Positions 1 through 9,158 are shown, counted from the first letter of the stretch. The stretch: DNA of 64,000 bases from Roseateles aquatilis (GCF_002205645.1 NZ_NIOF01000014.1:62001-126000), one strand, 5' to 3'. Made by a program: numbers and translations. The notes: a model not told the origin generated them from the sequence alone.

Positions 1-15
1 AGCGATTTCTTTGGA

Positions 16-885
16 GTGCCCCTTCCAGCCCTGCTGGGCCAGCTGCTGCTGGGCCTGGTGAACGGCTCGTTCTACGCGATGCTGTCGCTGGGGCTGGCCG
101 TCATCTTCGGCATGCTCAACATCATCAACTTCGCGCACGGCGCGCTGTACATGATGGGCGCGTTCCTGGCGTGGATGGGGCTGGAGTACCTGGGCATCAA
201 CTACTGGGCGATGCTGCTGCTGGCGCCGCTGATCGTGGGCGCCTTCGGCCTGCTGATCGAGCGGCTGCTGCTGCAGTGGCTCTACAAGCTGGACCACCTC
301 TACGGGCTGCTGCTGACCTTCGGCATCACGCTGGTGATCGAGGGCGTGTTCCGCTCCTTCTACGGCGTCGGCGGCCAGCCCTACCAGGTGCCGGACGCGC
401 TGTCGGGCGCGACGAACCTGGGCTTCATGATCCTGCCCAACTACCGCGCGTGGGTGGTGGTGGCGTCGCTGGTGGTGTGCCTGGGCGTGTGGGTGGTGAT
501 CGAGAAAACCTCGCTGGGCGCGACGCTGCGCGCCGGCACCGAGAACCCGCGGCTGGTGCAGGCCTTCGGCGTGAACGTGCCACGGCTGGTGTCGCTGACC
601 TACGCCGGCGGCGTGGCGCTGGCGGCCTTCGCAGGCGTGCTGGCGGCGCCGATCCTTCAGGTGAATTCGCTGATGGGCTCCAACCTGATCATCACCGTCT
701 TCGCGGTGGTGGTGATCGGCGGCATGGGCTCCATCCTGGGCTCGATCCTGACCGGCCTGGGGCTGGGTCTGGTGGAGGGCCTGACCAAGGTCTTCTATCC
801 CGAGGCCTCCAACACCGTGGTGTTCGTCATCATGGCCCTGGTGCTGCTGGTGCGTCCCGCCGGCCTGTTCGGCAAAGAGAAATGA
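16..885 (+). CDS. livH: Branched-chain amino-acid ABC transporter permease LivH
   Basis: Inner-membrane permease of a high-affinity leucine/isoleucine/valine (or related amide/urea) ABC importer; it pairs with LivM to form the channel. The protein is about 289 aa and almost wholly hydrophobic, and the N-terminal stretch with NIINFAHG is the family hallmark. The GTG used here is only 16 bases from the window edge, so the true start and ribosome site may lie upstream. The stop overlaps the livM ATG (ATGA), which implies translational coupling. The binding protein and ATPases are not visible downstream and would have to lie upstream of the window. The family call is secure; the exact substrate is not. 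Confidence 0.93.
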   Translation: MPLPALLGQLLLGLVNGSFYAMLSLGLAVIFGMLNIINFAHGALYMMGAFLAWMGLEYLGINYWAMLLLAPLIVGAFGLLIERLLLQWLYKLDHLYGLLLTFGITLVIEGVFRSFYGVGGQPYQVPDALSGATNLGFMILPNYRAWVVVASLVVCLGVWVVIEKTSLGATLRAGTENPRLVQAFGVNVPRLVSLTYAGGVALAAFAGVLAAPILQVNSLMGSNLIITVFAVVVIGGMGSILGSILTGLGLGLVEGLTKVFYPEASNTVVFVIMALVLLVRPAGLFGKEK

Positions 886-1868
886 ACAAGAAACCGCTGG
901 GCTACGCCGCCCTGTTCGTCGCCGTCGCGCTGCTGCCGCTGCTGGGCGTGTATCCGATCTTCGTGATGAAGGTGATGTGCTACGCGCTGTTCGCGTGCGC
1001 GTTCAACCTGCTGATCGGCTTCACCGGGCTGCTGAGCTTCGGCCATGCCGCCTTCCTCGGCGCGGCCGCCTACGGCGCGGGGCATGCGCTGAAGGTGTGG
1101 GGGTTCCCGCCGTTGCTGGGCATCGCCTTCGGCACGCTGATGGCGGCATTGGCGGGGTTGGCGTTCGGGCTGCTGGCGATCCGGCGCTCGGGCATCTACT
1201 TCGCGATGATCACGCTGGCGCTGGCGCAGATGCTGTTCTTCTACTTCCTGCAGGCGCCGTTCACCGGTGGCGAGGACGGCCTGCAGTCGGTGCCGCGCGG
1301 CTCGCTGCTGGGCATCGACCTGGAGAACGACACGGCGCTGTACTACCTGGTGCTGGCGATCTTCGTCTTCGGCTTCTGGCTGATCTACCGGACGGTGCAT
1401 TCGCCGTTCGGCCAGGTGCTGACGTCGATCCGCGAGAACGAGGCGCGCGCCACCTCGCTGGGGTACGACGCCGCGCGCTTCAAGCTGCTGGCCTTCGTGC
1501 TGTCGGCGGCGCTGGCCGGCCTGGCGGGCGCGACCAAGACGCTGGTGCTGGGCTTCGCGACGCTGACCGACGCGATCTGGACCACGTCCGGCCTGGTGAT
1601 CCTGATGACGCTGGTGGGCGGCATGGGCACGATGGTCGGCCCGATCGTCGGCGCGCTGGTCATCATCGCCCTGGAGAACAAGATCGGCGACCTCGGCCAG
1701 TGGCTGGCGGGCGTGACCGGCATCCAGTGGTTCACCGGCCTGGGCGAATCGGTCAGCCTGGTCACCGGCCTGATCTTCATCGTCTGCGTGCTGGCGTTCC
1801 GGCGTGGGCTGGTCGGCGAGGCGGGGGCGTTGTGGGAGCGGTTGAGGAAGCCGGCGAATGCTCGTTGA
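882..1868 (+). CDS. livM: Branched-chain amino-acid ABC transporter permease LivM
   Basis: Second membrane subunit of the LivHMGF-type importer, 328 aa. The start is the ATG at 882 that overlaps the livH stop by 4 bases. The N-terminal half has the FNLLIGFTGLLSFGHAAF block typical of LivM, followed by hydrophobic segments and the conserved SIRENEARATSLGYD loop that contacts the ATPase. Downstream lies an unrelated gene (ubiA) after about 50 bases, so the liv operon probably ends here. Substrate specificity cannot be read from the permease alone. Confidence 0.93.
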   Translation: MNKKPLGYAALFVAVALLPLLGVYPIFVMKVMCYALFACAFNLLIGFTGLLSFGHAAFLGAAAYGAGHALKVWGFPPLLGIAFGTLMAALAGLAFGLLAIRRSGIYFAMITLALAQMLFFYFLQAPFTGGEDGLQSVPRGSLLGIDLENDTALYYLVLAIFVFGFWLIYRTVHSPFGQVLTSIRENEARATSLGYDAARFKLLAFVLSAALAGLAGATKTLVLGFATLTDAIWTTSGLVILMTLVGGMGTMVGPIVGALVIIALENKIGDLGQWLAGVTGIQWFTGLGESVSLVTGLIFIVCVLAFRRGLVGEAGALWERLRKPANAR

Positions 1869-1920
1869 ATCGAGTCTGAGCTTCTGACCGGCGCGAGCCG
1901 GCGGCGCGACAATCCCCGCC

Positions 1921-2838
1921 ATGACCCCCGCCGCTCCCTCCCCCGCCGCGCCGTCCCGCCTGTCGCTGTACCTGAACCTGATCCGCTGGGACCGGCCGGC
2001 CGGCACCTACCTGTTGCTGTGGCCGACGCTGGCCGCGTTGTGGATGGCCGCCGACGGCTGGCCCGGATGGCATCTGGTGGTGGTCTTCACGCTCGGCACC
2101 TTCCTCATGCGCAGCGCCGGCTGCGCCGTCAACGACGTCGCCGACCGCGACTTCGACAAACACGTCAAGCGCACCGCCCAGCGCCCGGTCACCGCCGGCC
2201 TGGTCTCGGTCAAGGAGGCGCTCGTGCTCGGCGCCGCGCTGACCCTGGTCGCGTTCGCGCTGGTGCTCACCACCAACCCGCCGACCATCCTGCTGTCCTT
2301 CGCCGCGCTGGCCGTCACCATCCTCTATCCGTTCACCAAGCGCTGGATCTCGATGCCGCAGGCCGTGCTGGGTGTGGCGTTCTCCTTCGGCATCCCGATG
2401 GCGTTCGCCGCCGCGCTGGGCGGACGCGAATGGAGCCTGCAGGCCATCGCCGCCGCCGTGCCGATGGCCGCGTGGGGATTGCTGGTGGCCAACCTGTTCT
2501 GGGTGCTGGCCTACGACACCGAATACGCGATGGTCGACCGCGACGACGACATCCGCATCGGCATCAAGACCTCGGCGCTCACGCTCGGCCGCTTCGACGT
2601 CATCGGCGTGATGGCCTTCTACGTGATCTTCCTGGCGCTGTGGGCCGCGCTGGGGCTGCGGCTGGGCATGGGGCACTGGTTCCTGGCCGGCCTCGCGGTC
2701 GCCGCGGCGCAGGTCGTCTGGCACTACGCGCTGATCAAGGACCGCGGCCGCGACGGCTGCTTCAAGGCGTTCCGCGAGAACCACTGGGTGGGCTTCGCAG
2801 TGTTCATCGGCACCGTGGCCGACCTCGCGCTGCGCTGA
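1921..2838 (+). CDS. ubiA: 4-hydroxybenzoate polyprenyltransferase UbiA
   Basis: Integral-membrane prenyltransferase that joins a polyprenyl diphosphate tail to 4-hydroxybenzoate, the first membrane step of ubiquinone synthesis. The protein is 305 aa, close to the family norm. The first Asp-rich motif [15 protein letters not shown] binds Mg-diphosphate, and the second reads [13 protein letters not shown]; both are intact. Between them are the expected transmembrane helices. The enzyme that makes its substrate, chorismate lyase, is about 5 kb away on the other strand (7726-8286), so the two are not co-transcribed. A GC-rich hairpin follows the stop. Confidence 0.95.
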   Translation: MTPAAPSPAAPSRLSLYLNLIRWDRPAGTYLLLWPTLAALWMAADGWPGWHLVVVFTLGTFLMRSAGCAVNDVADRDFDKHVKRTAQRPVTAGLVSVKEALVLGAALTLVAFALVLTTNPPTILLSFAALAVTILYPFTKRWISMPQAVLGVAFSFGIPMAFAAALGGREWSLQAIAAAVPMAAWGLLVANLFWVLAYDTEYAMVDRDDDIRIGIKTSALTLGRFDVIGVMAFYVIFLALWAALGLRLGMGHWFLAGLAVAAAQVVWHYALIKDRGRDGCFKAFRENHWVGFAVFIGTVADLALR

Positions 2839-2846
2839 GCGGCGCC

Positions 2847-2867
2847 GCGTGGCGCGCGCCGCCACGC
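2847..2867. terminator. Hairpin between convergent ubiA and AAA ATPase gene
   Basis: Perfect 8-bp stem (GCGTGGCG / CGCCACGC) with a 5-base loop, lying between two converging genes. There is no T-tract on either side, so it would be a weak intrinsic terminator or a 3-prime end stabiliser. The structure is seen; the role is inferred. Confidence 0.4.
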
Positions 2868-2881
2868 ACGGCCGCGCGGGC

Positions 2882-4198
2882 TCAGAGCATGCGGTGCTGC
2901 TTGAGGTAGGTCCCGACCTCACGATAGGTCGCGTCCTCGCCGGCGTACTTGACGACGTTGCGCACCGTGCGCAGCCACTCCAGCGTCGACGGCGTCTGAG
3001 ACCCCAGCGCCGCCTCGAAGTCGGCCATGCGCAGGCCGCGCTCGTCGCCGTCCAGGCTGTCCAGCAGCGCCGATTCCTTGGCCAGCTCGATCAGCCCGTC
3101 GATGTCCGCGCCCGAGCAATGCGGCGTGCGCTCCGCCAGCCGGCGCAGGTCCAGCGCCTCGGTCGGCACGCCGGTGAGCTTGATGCGCAGCATCTCCTCG
3201 CGTGCCGGCGCGTCCGGCGGCGACACGAAGATCTGCCGCGCGAAACGCCCCGGCCGCTTCATCGCGTCGTCCACGTCCCACGGCATGTTGGTCGCCGCCA
3301 GCACCAGCACGCCCTGGTTGTCCTTGCCCAACCCGTCGAGCTGGGTCAGGAACTCGTTCACCACGGTGCGGGTGCTGGCGCTCGACGCCTTGGAGCGCGC
3401 GTAGGCCAGCGCGTCCAGCTCATCGAAGAACAGCACGCAGGGCGTCTGGCTGCGCGCCCGCTCGAACATGGCGGCGAGGTTGCGTTCGCTCTCCCCCTGC
3501 CACATGGTGAGGATGTCCGAGACGCCGACCGAGATGAACTCGGCGTCGCACTCGTTGGCGACCGCGCGGGCCAGCATCGTCTTGCCGCAGCCGGGCGGGC
3601 CGTACAGCAGGATGCCGCCGCCGCTGTTCATCCGGAAGCGCTGGAACAGCCCGGGCTTCAGGAAGGGCTCGATGATCTTGAGCCGGATCGTCTTCTTCAG
3701 CGCTTCCATGCCGACGATGCTGGAGAAGCGGACCTTCTCCTGCGCCACCTGCTGGATCGCGGCGACCCGCGCCGTGGTGCCGGCGCCGACCAGTTGCAGG
3801 CGCGGCGCGTCCACGGGCGCGGGCGGCCGGGGCTCACCCTGCGCCACGGGATCGGCCGGGTCCGCCGCCAGATCGGACGGGATCGATGCGACCGGCGCGA
3901 GGTGGCCGCGCGCCGGATTCGCGTGCGCCGCGAGGTCTTCCAGCGTCGCCTCGGGCTCGAAGGCCGGTGCCCGGCGCGCACGCATGTAGAGGTCCAGCGC
4001 GGCGGCCGGATCGGCGGCCAACCGGCACAGCGCCTGGATCACCAGCGTCGTGGCGTCGTCGGGCCGCTGCTGCGCCAGCAGCCCGGCCTGCACGTCCGCC
4101 TCCTCCTGCCGCGACGAGGCCAGCAGCGCCCGCGCGTAGCGGGCCCGCAGCCCGTGGTCGAAAGGCGCCTTCAACAGCGCCTGCTCAAGTTCCTGCAT
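2882..4198 (-). CDS. AAA+ ATPase with N-terminal helical region
   Basis: Classic AAA ATPase of about 438 aa, function unknown. Residues 1-95 look like helical repeats, about 96-150 is a Pro/Ala-rich linker, and the AAA module follows: Walker A GPPGCGKT near 200-207, Walker B FFDE near 257-260, sensor-1 Asn in AATN, and arginine-finger region KRPGRF. All catalytic residues are present. The start chosen is the ATG at 4198, preceded by AGGA at a sensible distance; a longer in-frame extension runs into the upstream gene and is rejected. It is the last gene of a minus-strand run with a TPR-membrane protein and a small membrane protein, so it probably works with them. The AAA core resembles FtsH/katanin-type modules, but no protease domain is present. 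Confidence 0.85.
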   Translation of the reverse strand: MQELEQALLKAPFDHGLRARYARALLASSRQEEADVQAGLLAQQRPDDATTLVIQALCRLAADPAAALDLYMRARRAPAFEPEATLEDLAAHANPARGHLAPVASIPSDLAADPADPVAQGEPRPPAPVDAPRLQLVGAGTTARVAAIQQVAQEKVRFSSIVGMEALKKTIRLKIIEPFLKPGLFQRFRMNSGGGILLYGPPGCGKTMLARAVANECDAEFISVGVSDILTMWQGESERNLAAMFERARSQTPCVLFFDELDALAYARSKASSASTRTVVNEFLTQLDGLGKDNQGVLVLAATNMPWDVDDAMKRPGRFARQIFVSPPDAPAREEMLRIKLTGVPTEALDLRRLAERTPHCSGADIDGLIELAKESALLDSLDGDERGLRMADFEAALGSQTPSTLEWLRTVRNVVKYAGEDATYREVGTYLKQHRML

Positions 4199-4223
4199 CG
4201 CGAGATTCCTGTCCGACGGCCGC

Positions 4224-5180
4224 TCAACGCGCGGCCCAACGCCGCACCAGCGGCGGCACGACCCAGCTGTAGACCACGTAGCCCAGCCAGACCGCCAAGA
4301 AAAGGCCGGTCCAGTCCGGCGCCCATTTCTCCAGCCCGCGACTGATCGCGATCCCGCTGATCCACAACGCCACCGCGGCATGCCAGCCCCAACGCTGCAA
4401 CGGCCACAGCGGACGCATCGCCCAATGGACTTCACCGGCCAGCGCCCGCACGCGGCCGAGCGCGAACGGGTCGTCGGGCTGCGAGCGCAGCAGGTCCTTG
4501 GACAGGCGGTAGGCCTCGCGCAGCCGGCCTTGCTCGATCAACGCGTTGATGACCAGATGCAGCGTGGCGCGGCTGTCCGGTGCGTCGATCAGTAAGCGCC
4601 GCAAGGCGTTCGCGTCGCCGGCGGTCCCACCCGATCGGCCGGATCGGCCCACCACCAGGTCGCACAGCGCCGCGACCTGCAGCACGTCGCGACTGTCCGG
4701 CGCCAGACGCAGCGCCTCGGCGATCAATCCGCGGGCCTTGTCGAAATTCAAGGTGCGCAGCATCAGGCGCGCATAACTGGCGTAGAAGCCCGGCGCGCCG
4801 GGGCACTCGCGGATCAGCTCGATGATCACGGCCTCCGCCTCGGCCAGCTCGCCCACGCTGGTCAGCACGTGGAACAGCAGGTAGCGGCCCTCGAAGTGCG
4901 ACGGCTGCTTCGCCATCACGTCGCGCAGCAACTGCAGCGCGGCCAGCTCGTCGTCCTGCGCATACCGCGTGCGGGCGAGCTCGGTGAGCAGGTCCAGGTT
5001 GTCCGGCTCCAGCTTCAGGCCCTCGCGCAGCACCTCCTCGGCCGATTTCCAGCGGCGGCGCTCGATCAGCTCCTCGGCACGGGCCAGCAGTTGCCGCGCA
5101 TCCGGCGGCGCCGCGGGCCTGCCGGCCAGGTCAACGGCGCCAGCGGCATCGAGGGCGCCGGGATCGATGGGATCGCTCAC
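4224..5180 (-). CDS. Tetratricopeptide-repeat protein with C-terminal membrane anchor
   Basis: About 318 aa. After a short acidic start, residues 28-235 are TPR-like helical pairs (for example the AEELIERRRWKSAEEVLREG block, followed by LEPDN). The C-terminus has two hydrophobic segments (around WGWHAAVALWISGIAI and WTGLFLAVWLGYVVYSWVV), so the repeats are anchored to the inner membrane. The GTG start overlaps the stop of the upstream membrane-protein gene (GTGA), and the AAA ATPase gene follows after 25 bases, so the three genes look like one operon. TPR domains bind proteins; the partner is unknown, but the ATPase is the obvious candidate. Confidence 0.8.
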   Translation of the reverse strand: MSDPIDPGALDAAGAVDLAGRPAAPPDARQLLARAEELIERRRWKSAEEVLREGLKLEPDNLDLLTELARTRYAQDDELAALQLLRDVMAKQPSHFEGRYLLFHVLTSVGELAEAEAVIIELIRECPGAPGFYASYARLMLRTLNFDKARGLIAEALRLAPDSRDVLQVAALCDLVVGRSGRSGGTAGDANALRRLLIDAPDSRATLHLVINALIEQGRLREAYRLSKDLLRSQPDDPFALGRVRALAGEVHWAMRPLWPLQRWGWHAAVALWISGIAISRGLEKWAPDWTGLFLAVWLGYVVYSWVVPPLVRRWAAR

Positions 5181-5656
5181 GGGCGGCCTCCGAATCTGGA
5201 CAACATGTAGCTCACGAAGCCGGCCACGATCACCATGGCCAGGCAGGACAGGAAGGCGTTCTCGGACTTGAGGCCCATCATCTCGGCCGCGCGCCGCTCG
5301 CGGCGATGGCGATGGATGGAGGCCAGCGCGCCCAGCAGCGCGATCAGCGTGACCCAGGTCGACGGGCCCGACTTGCCCAGCAACGCCATGCAGGCGTCGC
5401 GCAGCGGCGCGCCCACGGACAACCACGGCAGCACCGCCAGGCCCAGCGAGGCGACGGCCAGCAGCGCGAAGAAGACGCCGTCCTGGCGCCAGCGCCGCAT
5501 GCGATGGATGCTGCCGGTCAGGCAGAACAGCATGGCCAGCGGGCCGCCGAAGAAGGCGGTGAGGAACTGCGCCTGCGAGGAAAACGGCGCCTGCGCGGGC
5601 GCCTCCTGGACGGACAGGCTGGGACGGAGCAGGTGCTCGATCGAGGGTTCGGACAT
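5177..5656 (-). CDS. Small inner-membrane protein of the AAA/TPR operon
   Basis: 159 aa with four likely membrane segments (near LTAFFGGPLAMLFCLTG, GVFFALLAVASLGLAVLPW, TWVTLIALLGALAS and FLSCLAMVIVAGFVSYML) and a basic loop HRHRRERRAAE between the third and fourth. I do not recognise the family. It is coupled by a 4-base overlap to the TPR protein downstream, so it may help position that protein or the ATPase at the membrane. Confidence 0.7.
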   Translation of the reverse strand: MSEPSIEHLLRPSLSVQEAPAQAPFSSQAQFLTAFFGGPLAMLFCLTGSIHRMRRWRQDGVFFALLAVASLGLAVLPWLSVGAPLRDACMALLGKSGPSTWVTLIALLGALASIHRHRRERRAAEMMGLKSENAFLSCLAMVIVAGFVSYMLSRFGGRP

Positions 5657-5785
5657 CGGGACGGATCTCGTTCTTGTCTGCGCCGGCGTCCTCCCCAGGC
5701 CGCCATGAAGAAGCGCGGGCGGATTGTGCCCTCGGGTCGCGACGTCCGGCCACCCGCGCGGACCCTCGCCCGCGCGCCGCGCACG

Positions 5786-6403
5786 TCAGGACAGCAGTTT
5801 CACCACCATGTCCGGATGCAGCGGCCAGCCGCCCAGCCCGGCCAGGCCCATCACCACGCCGAGGACCGTCGGCACCATCGCCGCCGCGTACAGCCACCAC
5901 ATCTGCGTCAGCGCGGTGACCGCCAGCATCGCGATCGCGATGGCCAGCAGCGCGTCGGAGAGGTCGAACTGGTCGTCGCGGTAGTTGAGCGCGTCGTAGC
6001 GCCGCTGGTCCTCTTCGGCCGCGCGGCGCAGCTCGTCCTTCTTCCTGCCCTGCTCCTCGGCCAGCGCCTTGTAGCGGGCGATCGCCTGCTGGTAGCCCTC
6101 GGCCGCCGACGCGGGCGCGCCGAGGGCCTGCAGCTCCAGCTGCGTCAGCGTGGCCCTGGCGACTTCCTCGCGCGCGTTGCGCGCCTGGTAGAAGGACCAG
6201 TGATCGAGCTTGTCCGCCTGCGCCTGCTGCATCGCCTGGCCGATGTTGTCGTCCTTGATCTTGCAGATGCCCATGAAGGTCGCCAGCAGCGCCACCGTCA
6301 GCGCGACCGCGACGTTCAGCCGCGTCTGCGACGGCGGCGCCGACTCGGGCAGGTCGTGGACCTGACGGGCGCTCTCGATGAGTTCTTCGGGGTCGATGTC
6401 CAT
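5786..6403 (-). CDS. DUF4337 membrane protein
   Basis: About 205 aa, matching the DUF4337 pattern: an N-terminal membrane helix (VAVALTVALLATFMGI) followed by the family-typical DHWSFYQARNAREE region, a charged coiled-coil middle (EEQGRKKDELRRAAEEDQRR) and two C-terminal membrane helices. Function is unknown. The start chosen is MDIDPEEL; the longer reading frame upstream runs through a short degenerate repeat and is unlikely to be translated. It lies 129 bases upstream of the small-membrane/TPR/AAA run and on the same strand, so it may or may not share their promoter. Confidence 0.8.
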   Translation of the reverse strand: MDIDPEELIESARQVHDLPESAPPSQTRLNVAVALTVALLATFMGICKIKDDNIGQAMQQAQADKLDHWSFYQARNAREEVARATLTQLELQALGAPASAAEGYQQAIARYKALAEEQGRKKDELRRAAEEDQRRYDALNYRDDQFDLSDALLAIAIAMLAVTALTQMWWLYAAAMVPTVLGVVMGLAGLGGWPLHPDMVVKLLS

Positions 6404-6409
6404 CGGTAT

Positions 6410-6457
6410 GAAGGCGCGAAGCCGTGAAGGCGTAGAGCCAAGAAGGCGTGAAGGCGC
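6410..6457. repeat. Degenerate 8-bp tandem repeat
   Basis: About six units of an 8-base repeat based on GAAGGCGT/GAAGCCGT, just upstream of the DUF4337 gene. Copies of GAAGGCG start at 6410, 6426, 6442 and 6450, so the register is 8 bases. A cleaner 8-base array is present at 17021-17100, which suggests both arose by slippage. Confidence 0.55.
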
Positions 6458-6538
6458 GGATCGTGAAGCGGACACGCGCGCGATCGGGAACGAGGCCCGA
6501 AGGCCGAGGCAGTCTAGCGCCCCCGGCCGCGCGCCGAC

Positions 6539-7729
6539 TCAGAGCCCATCCACCCGCGCCAGCGCCGCCACCAGGTCCGACTGCGTCAGGATGCCCACCA
6601 GCCGAGCCTCGTCGCCGACGATGGGGATGTGGTGGTGGCCAGTGGCCGCGAACATCGGCACCAGGTCCGCCAACGGCCGATCGGCGCTGGCCACGCGCAC
6701 CTGCCGGCTCATGATCTGGCCCACCACCTCCGCCTTGTCGCTGCGCGTCGACGGCGTCGGCTGCAGCAGGCGGCGCAGCCGGGCGGGCCACTCGGCATGC
6801 ACGTCCAGCGCGGCGCCGCGCATGAAGTCCGCCAGCGTCACGATGCCGACCACCCGCCGCGCGCGATCGACCACCGGCAGCGCCTTGACGTGGTGCTCGC
6901 GCAGCAGCATCCAGGCCTCCTGCAGCGGCGTGCCCCACTCGACGACCTTCACGTCGCGGGACATCACGTCCGCGCAGCGCAGCGTCGTCAGGCGACGGCG
7001 CGCGGCCAGCAGGCCGGCCTGGTCGACGATGGCGCGCAGGTCGTCCTCGGGCACGTCGATGACCTGGTTGTAATGCGCCAGCACGGTCTCGAGGTCCGCG
7101 CCGCTGAAGGCCGGCGCCGCGCCCGGTCCGGGCCTGGCGGTCGCGGCCGGCGTCGGCGGCGCGGCCACCTGGGGATGCGGGTACCTGCGCCCCGTCATGC
7201 TGTTGTAGACCATGCCCGCCGCCACCATGAGCAGCGAGTTCAACAGCACCGGGTCCAGCGCGAATTCCCAGTCCCGCACGCCCGCCAGCACCATCAGCAA
7301 TGCCGCCGCGCCGCCCGGCGGATGCAGGCAGCGCAGCAGGAACATCACGCCGATCGACGTGCCGACGGCGACGGCCGCCGCCAGCTCCGGCACGCCGCCG
7401 AAGAGGTGCACGCAAGCGACGCCGACCAGCGCCGACGCCGTGTTGCCCATCACCACCGCCCACGGCTGCGCCAACGGACTGGCCGGCACGCCGAACACCA
7501 GCACCGCGCTCGCGCCCAGCGGCGCCACCAGCCAGGGCACGCCCGGCGCGTGGCGCGACAGCAGCTCGGTCAGCAGCGCCGTCAACAGCAGGCCCGCCGT
7601 CGCGCCGGCCACGACCCGCAGGCGCTCGCGCGCGTCGATGCGCATCGGCGCCGGACGCAGCGCCTGCAGCCAACGCCGGAACGCGGCCGTCACGGTCGAG
7701 ACCAACGCCGCGATCGCTTGCGAGATCAC
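6539..7729 (-). CDS. HPP-family membrane protein fused to CBS domain pair
   Basis: About 396 aa. The N-terminal half is an HPP domain, named for the conserved His-Pro-Pro seen here as LHPPGGAAAL, with four to five membrane helices; HPP proteins have been linked to nitrite transport in plastids and cyanobacteria. The C-terminal half holds two CBS motifs (CADVMSRDVKVVEWGTPLQEAW and GQIMSRQVRVASADRPLADL regions), which usually bind adenine nucleotides and gate the attached domain. The GTG start overlaps the ubiC stop (GTGA). An internal ATG (MRIDARERL) is possible. The HPP-CBS layout is clear; the transported substrate is not. Confidence 0.85.
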   Translation of the reverse strand: MISQAIAALVSTVTAAFRRWLQALRPAPMRIDARERLRVVAGATAGLLLTALLTELLSRHAPGVPWLVAPLGASAVLVFGVPASPLAQPWAVVMGNTASALVGVACVHLFGGVPELAAAVAVGTSIGVMFLLRCLHPPGGAAALLMVLAGVRDWEFALDPVLLNSLLMVAAGMVYNSMTGRRYPHPQVAAPPTPAATARPGPGAAPAFSGADLETVLAHYNQVIDVPEDDLRAIVDQAGLLAARRRLTTLRCADVMSRDVKVVEWGTPLQEAWMLLREHHVKALPVVDRARRVVGIVTLADFMRGAALDVHAEWPARLRRLLQPTPSTRSDKAEVVGQIMSRQVRVASADRPLADLVPMFAATGHHHIPIVGDEARLVGILTQSDLVAALARVDGL

Positions 7730-8286
7730 TTGCGCTGCCTGGCCTTGCGGCGCAACGGCCCGGGATCGCGCAGCGCGACGTCGGGCACGAACATCTCCAT
7801 CACCCGCAGCTGCTTGCCATGCCGGGTGAAGACCGAGTTGCGCGACCACTGCATCAGCGCCGGCGCCTCGGTGCCGGTGGCCTCCAGCCATTGCTGCCGC
7901 ATCTGGCGGTGGGTGGCGCCGTGGCGCGTGACGCGGCGCGGCTGAAGCTCGCTGCGATGGATGCGGGGATCGTCGTAGAGCAGATGGCCCAGCGGCCGGC
8001 TGCCCAGTCCCTTCACCGCCTTCCACGGACCGGTCAGCGCATGGCCGTGCACGGCGGAGCGCGCCCACACCAGCGGGACGCCGTCGACACGCAGCAGCAC
8101 CTCGCGCACCACCGTCAATCCTCGCGCCGGCAGGCCCAGCGCCGCGCGCTCCTGCGGACGCAGCGGCGCGACGGTCTGGCGCAGCACCTGCACCTCGTAG
8201 CGCACGCCGGTCGAGGCCAGGCGCTTGCTCAGCGAGCCCGGCGCGCGCAACCACGCGCGCAAGCCCCAGCGGTCGACGATGCCCAT
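7726..8286 (-). CDS. ubiC: Chorismate lyase UbiC
   Basis: Converts chorismate to 4-hydroxybenzoate and pyruvate, the committed step of ubiquinone synthesis; soluble cytosolic enzyme. The protein is about 186 aa, slightly longer than the E. coli enzyme. Conserved features are the TVVREVLLRVDGVPLVWARS strand pair, and RNSVFTRHG...VMEMFVPD, where the Glu in MEMF corresponds to the active-site glutamate. Start is the ATG at 8286, 56 bases beyond the proC stop. It is translationally coupled to the HPP-CBS gene downstream. UbiA, which uses its product, is at 1921-2838. Confidence 0.9.
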   Translation of the reverse strand: MGIVDRWGLRAWLRAPGSLSKRLASTGVRYEVQVLRQTVAPLRPQERAALGLPARGLTVVREVLLRVDGVPLVWARSAVHGHALTGPWKAVKGLGSRPLGHLLYDDPRIHRSELQPRRVTRHGATHRQMRQQWLEATGTEAPALMQWSRNSVFTRHGKQLRVMEMFVPDVALRDPGPLRRKARQRK

Positions 8287-8342
8287 CGGTGGAAGTGGTC
8301 GGAAGTCGTGAGAAGTCGCGAAGAGCGCTCGGAACGCGCCGC

Positions 8343-9158
8343 TCAGGCGCGGCCGAACTCGTCGCCCAGCTCGCGGGCGCGGCGATGCGCGGCCTGCACC
8401 GCGCGCTCGACCGCGGCGCCGACGCCGTCGGCCTGCAGGCTGGTGATCGCGGCGTGCGTGGTGCCGCCCTTGGAGGTGACCTTCTCGCGCAGCGCCGTCG
8501 GCGACTCGCCGGACTGCAGCGCCAGCGCCGCGGCGCCGCCGCAGGTGGCCAGCGCCAGTTCGCGCGCCTGCGGTTCGCTCAGGCCCAGTGACCGCGCGGC
8601 GGCGACCATGTGCTCGACCAGGTAGAAGAAGTAGGCCGGGCCGGAGCCGGACAGGGCCGTGACCGTGTCCAGGTCGCCCTCGGCGTCGACCCACACCGTG
8701 CGGCCGGTCGGCGCGAGCAGTTGCTCGACCAGCGCGCGGTCATCCGCCGTGGCGGCGTCGCGCGCGAAGAGTCCGGTGATGCCCTGCCCGATCAGCGCCG
8801 GCGTGTTGGGCATGCCGCGCACGACGCGCGCCGTGCCTGTCGCCGCGCTGATCGCGTCGCTGCGCAGGCCGGCCATCACTGACAACTGCAACGCGCCGCC
8901 GACATGCGGCGCCGCCGGCGCGGCGGCCTCGTGGAAGAGCTGCGGCTTGACCGCCCACACCACCGCCCTGGCGCGCGCGAGCGAGGCATCGGCCGCGGCG
9001 AGCGGACGCACGCCGTGCTCGGCGGCGAGGCGCTCGCGCTGCGCCTCGAAGGGTTCGACCACCAGCAGGTCCTCGGCCGGATGACCCGCGCGGCGCAGGC
9101 CGCCCACGATGGCGCTGGCCATGTTGCCGCCGCCGATGAATGCGATGCAGGAACTCAT
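8343..9158 (-). CDS. proC: Pyrroline-5-carboxylate reductase ProC
   Basis: NADPH-dependent last step of proline synthesis, reducing pyrroline-5-carboxylate to proline in the cytosol. The protein is 271 aa, normal for the family. The N-terminal FIGGGNMASAIVGGL is the Rossmann dinucleotide motif, VVRGMPNTPALIGQG is the central signature, and the C-terminal ALSGSGPAYFFYLVE plus REKVTSKGGTT blocks form the substrate pocket. The ATG overlaps the stop of the upstream MocR-like gene (ATGA), so the two are coupled. putA, the proline-degrading enzyme, lies about 2 kb upstream. Confidence 0.96.
   Translation of the reverse strand: MSSCIAFIGGGNMASAIVGGLRRAGHPAEDLLVVEPFEAQRERLAAEHGVRPLAAADASLARARAVVWAVKPQLFHEAAAPAAPHVGGALQLSVMAGLRSDAISAATGTARVVRGMPNTPALIGQGITGLFARDAATADDRALVEQLLAPTGRTVWVDAEGDLDTVTALSGSGPAYFFYLVEHMVAAARSLGLSEPQARELALATCGGAAALALQSGESPTALREKVTSKGGTTHAAITSLQADGVGAAVERAVQAAHRRARELGDEFGRA

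Noticed and set aside
2849-4345. Plus-strand frame of about 498 codons opposite the AAA ATPase gene
   Set aside because: Arg/Gln/His-rich composition without any domain; antisense shadow of a gene with clear Walker motifs.
4224-7673. Very long minus-strand open frame (about 1150 codons)
   Set aside because: Only its last 318 codons (the TPR protein) look like a protein; the rest is out of frame with HPP-CBS, DUF4337 and small-membrane genes and is Ala/Gly/Arg-rich shadow translation typical of high-GC DNA.
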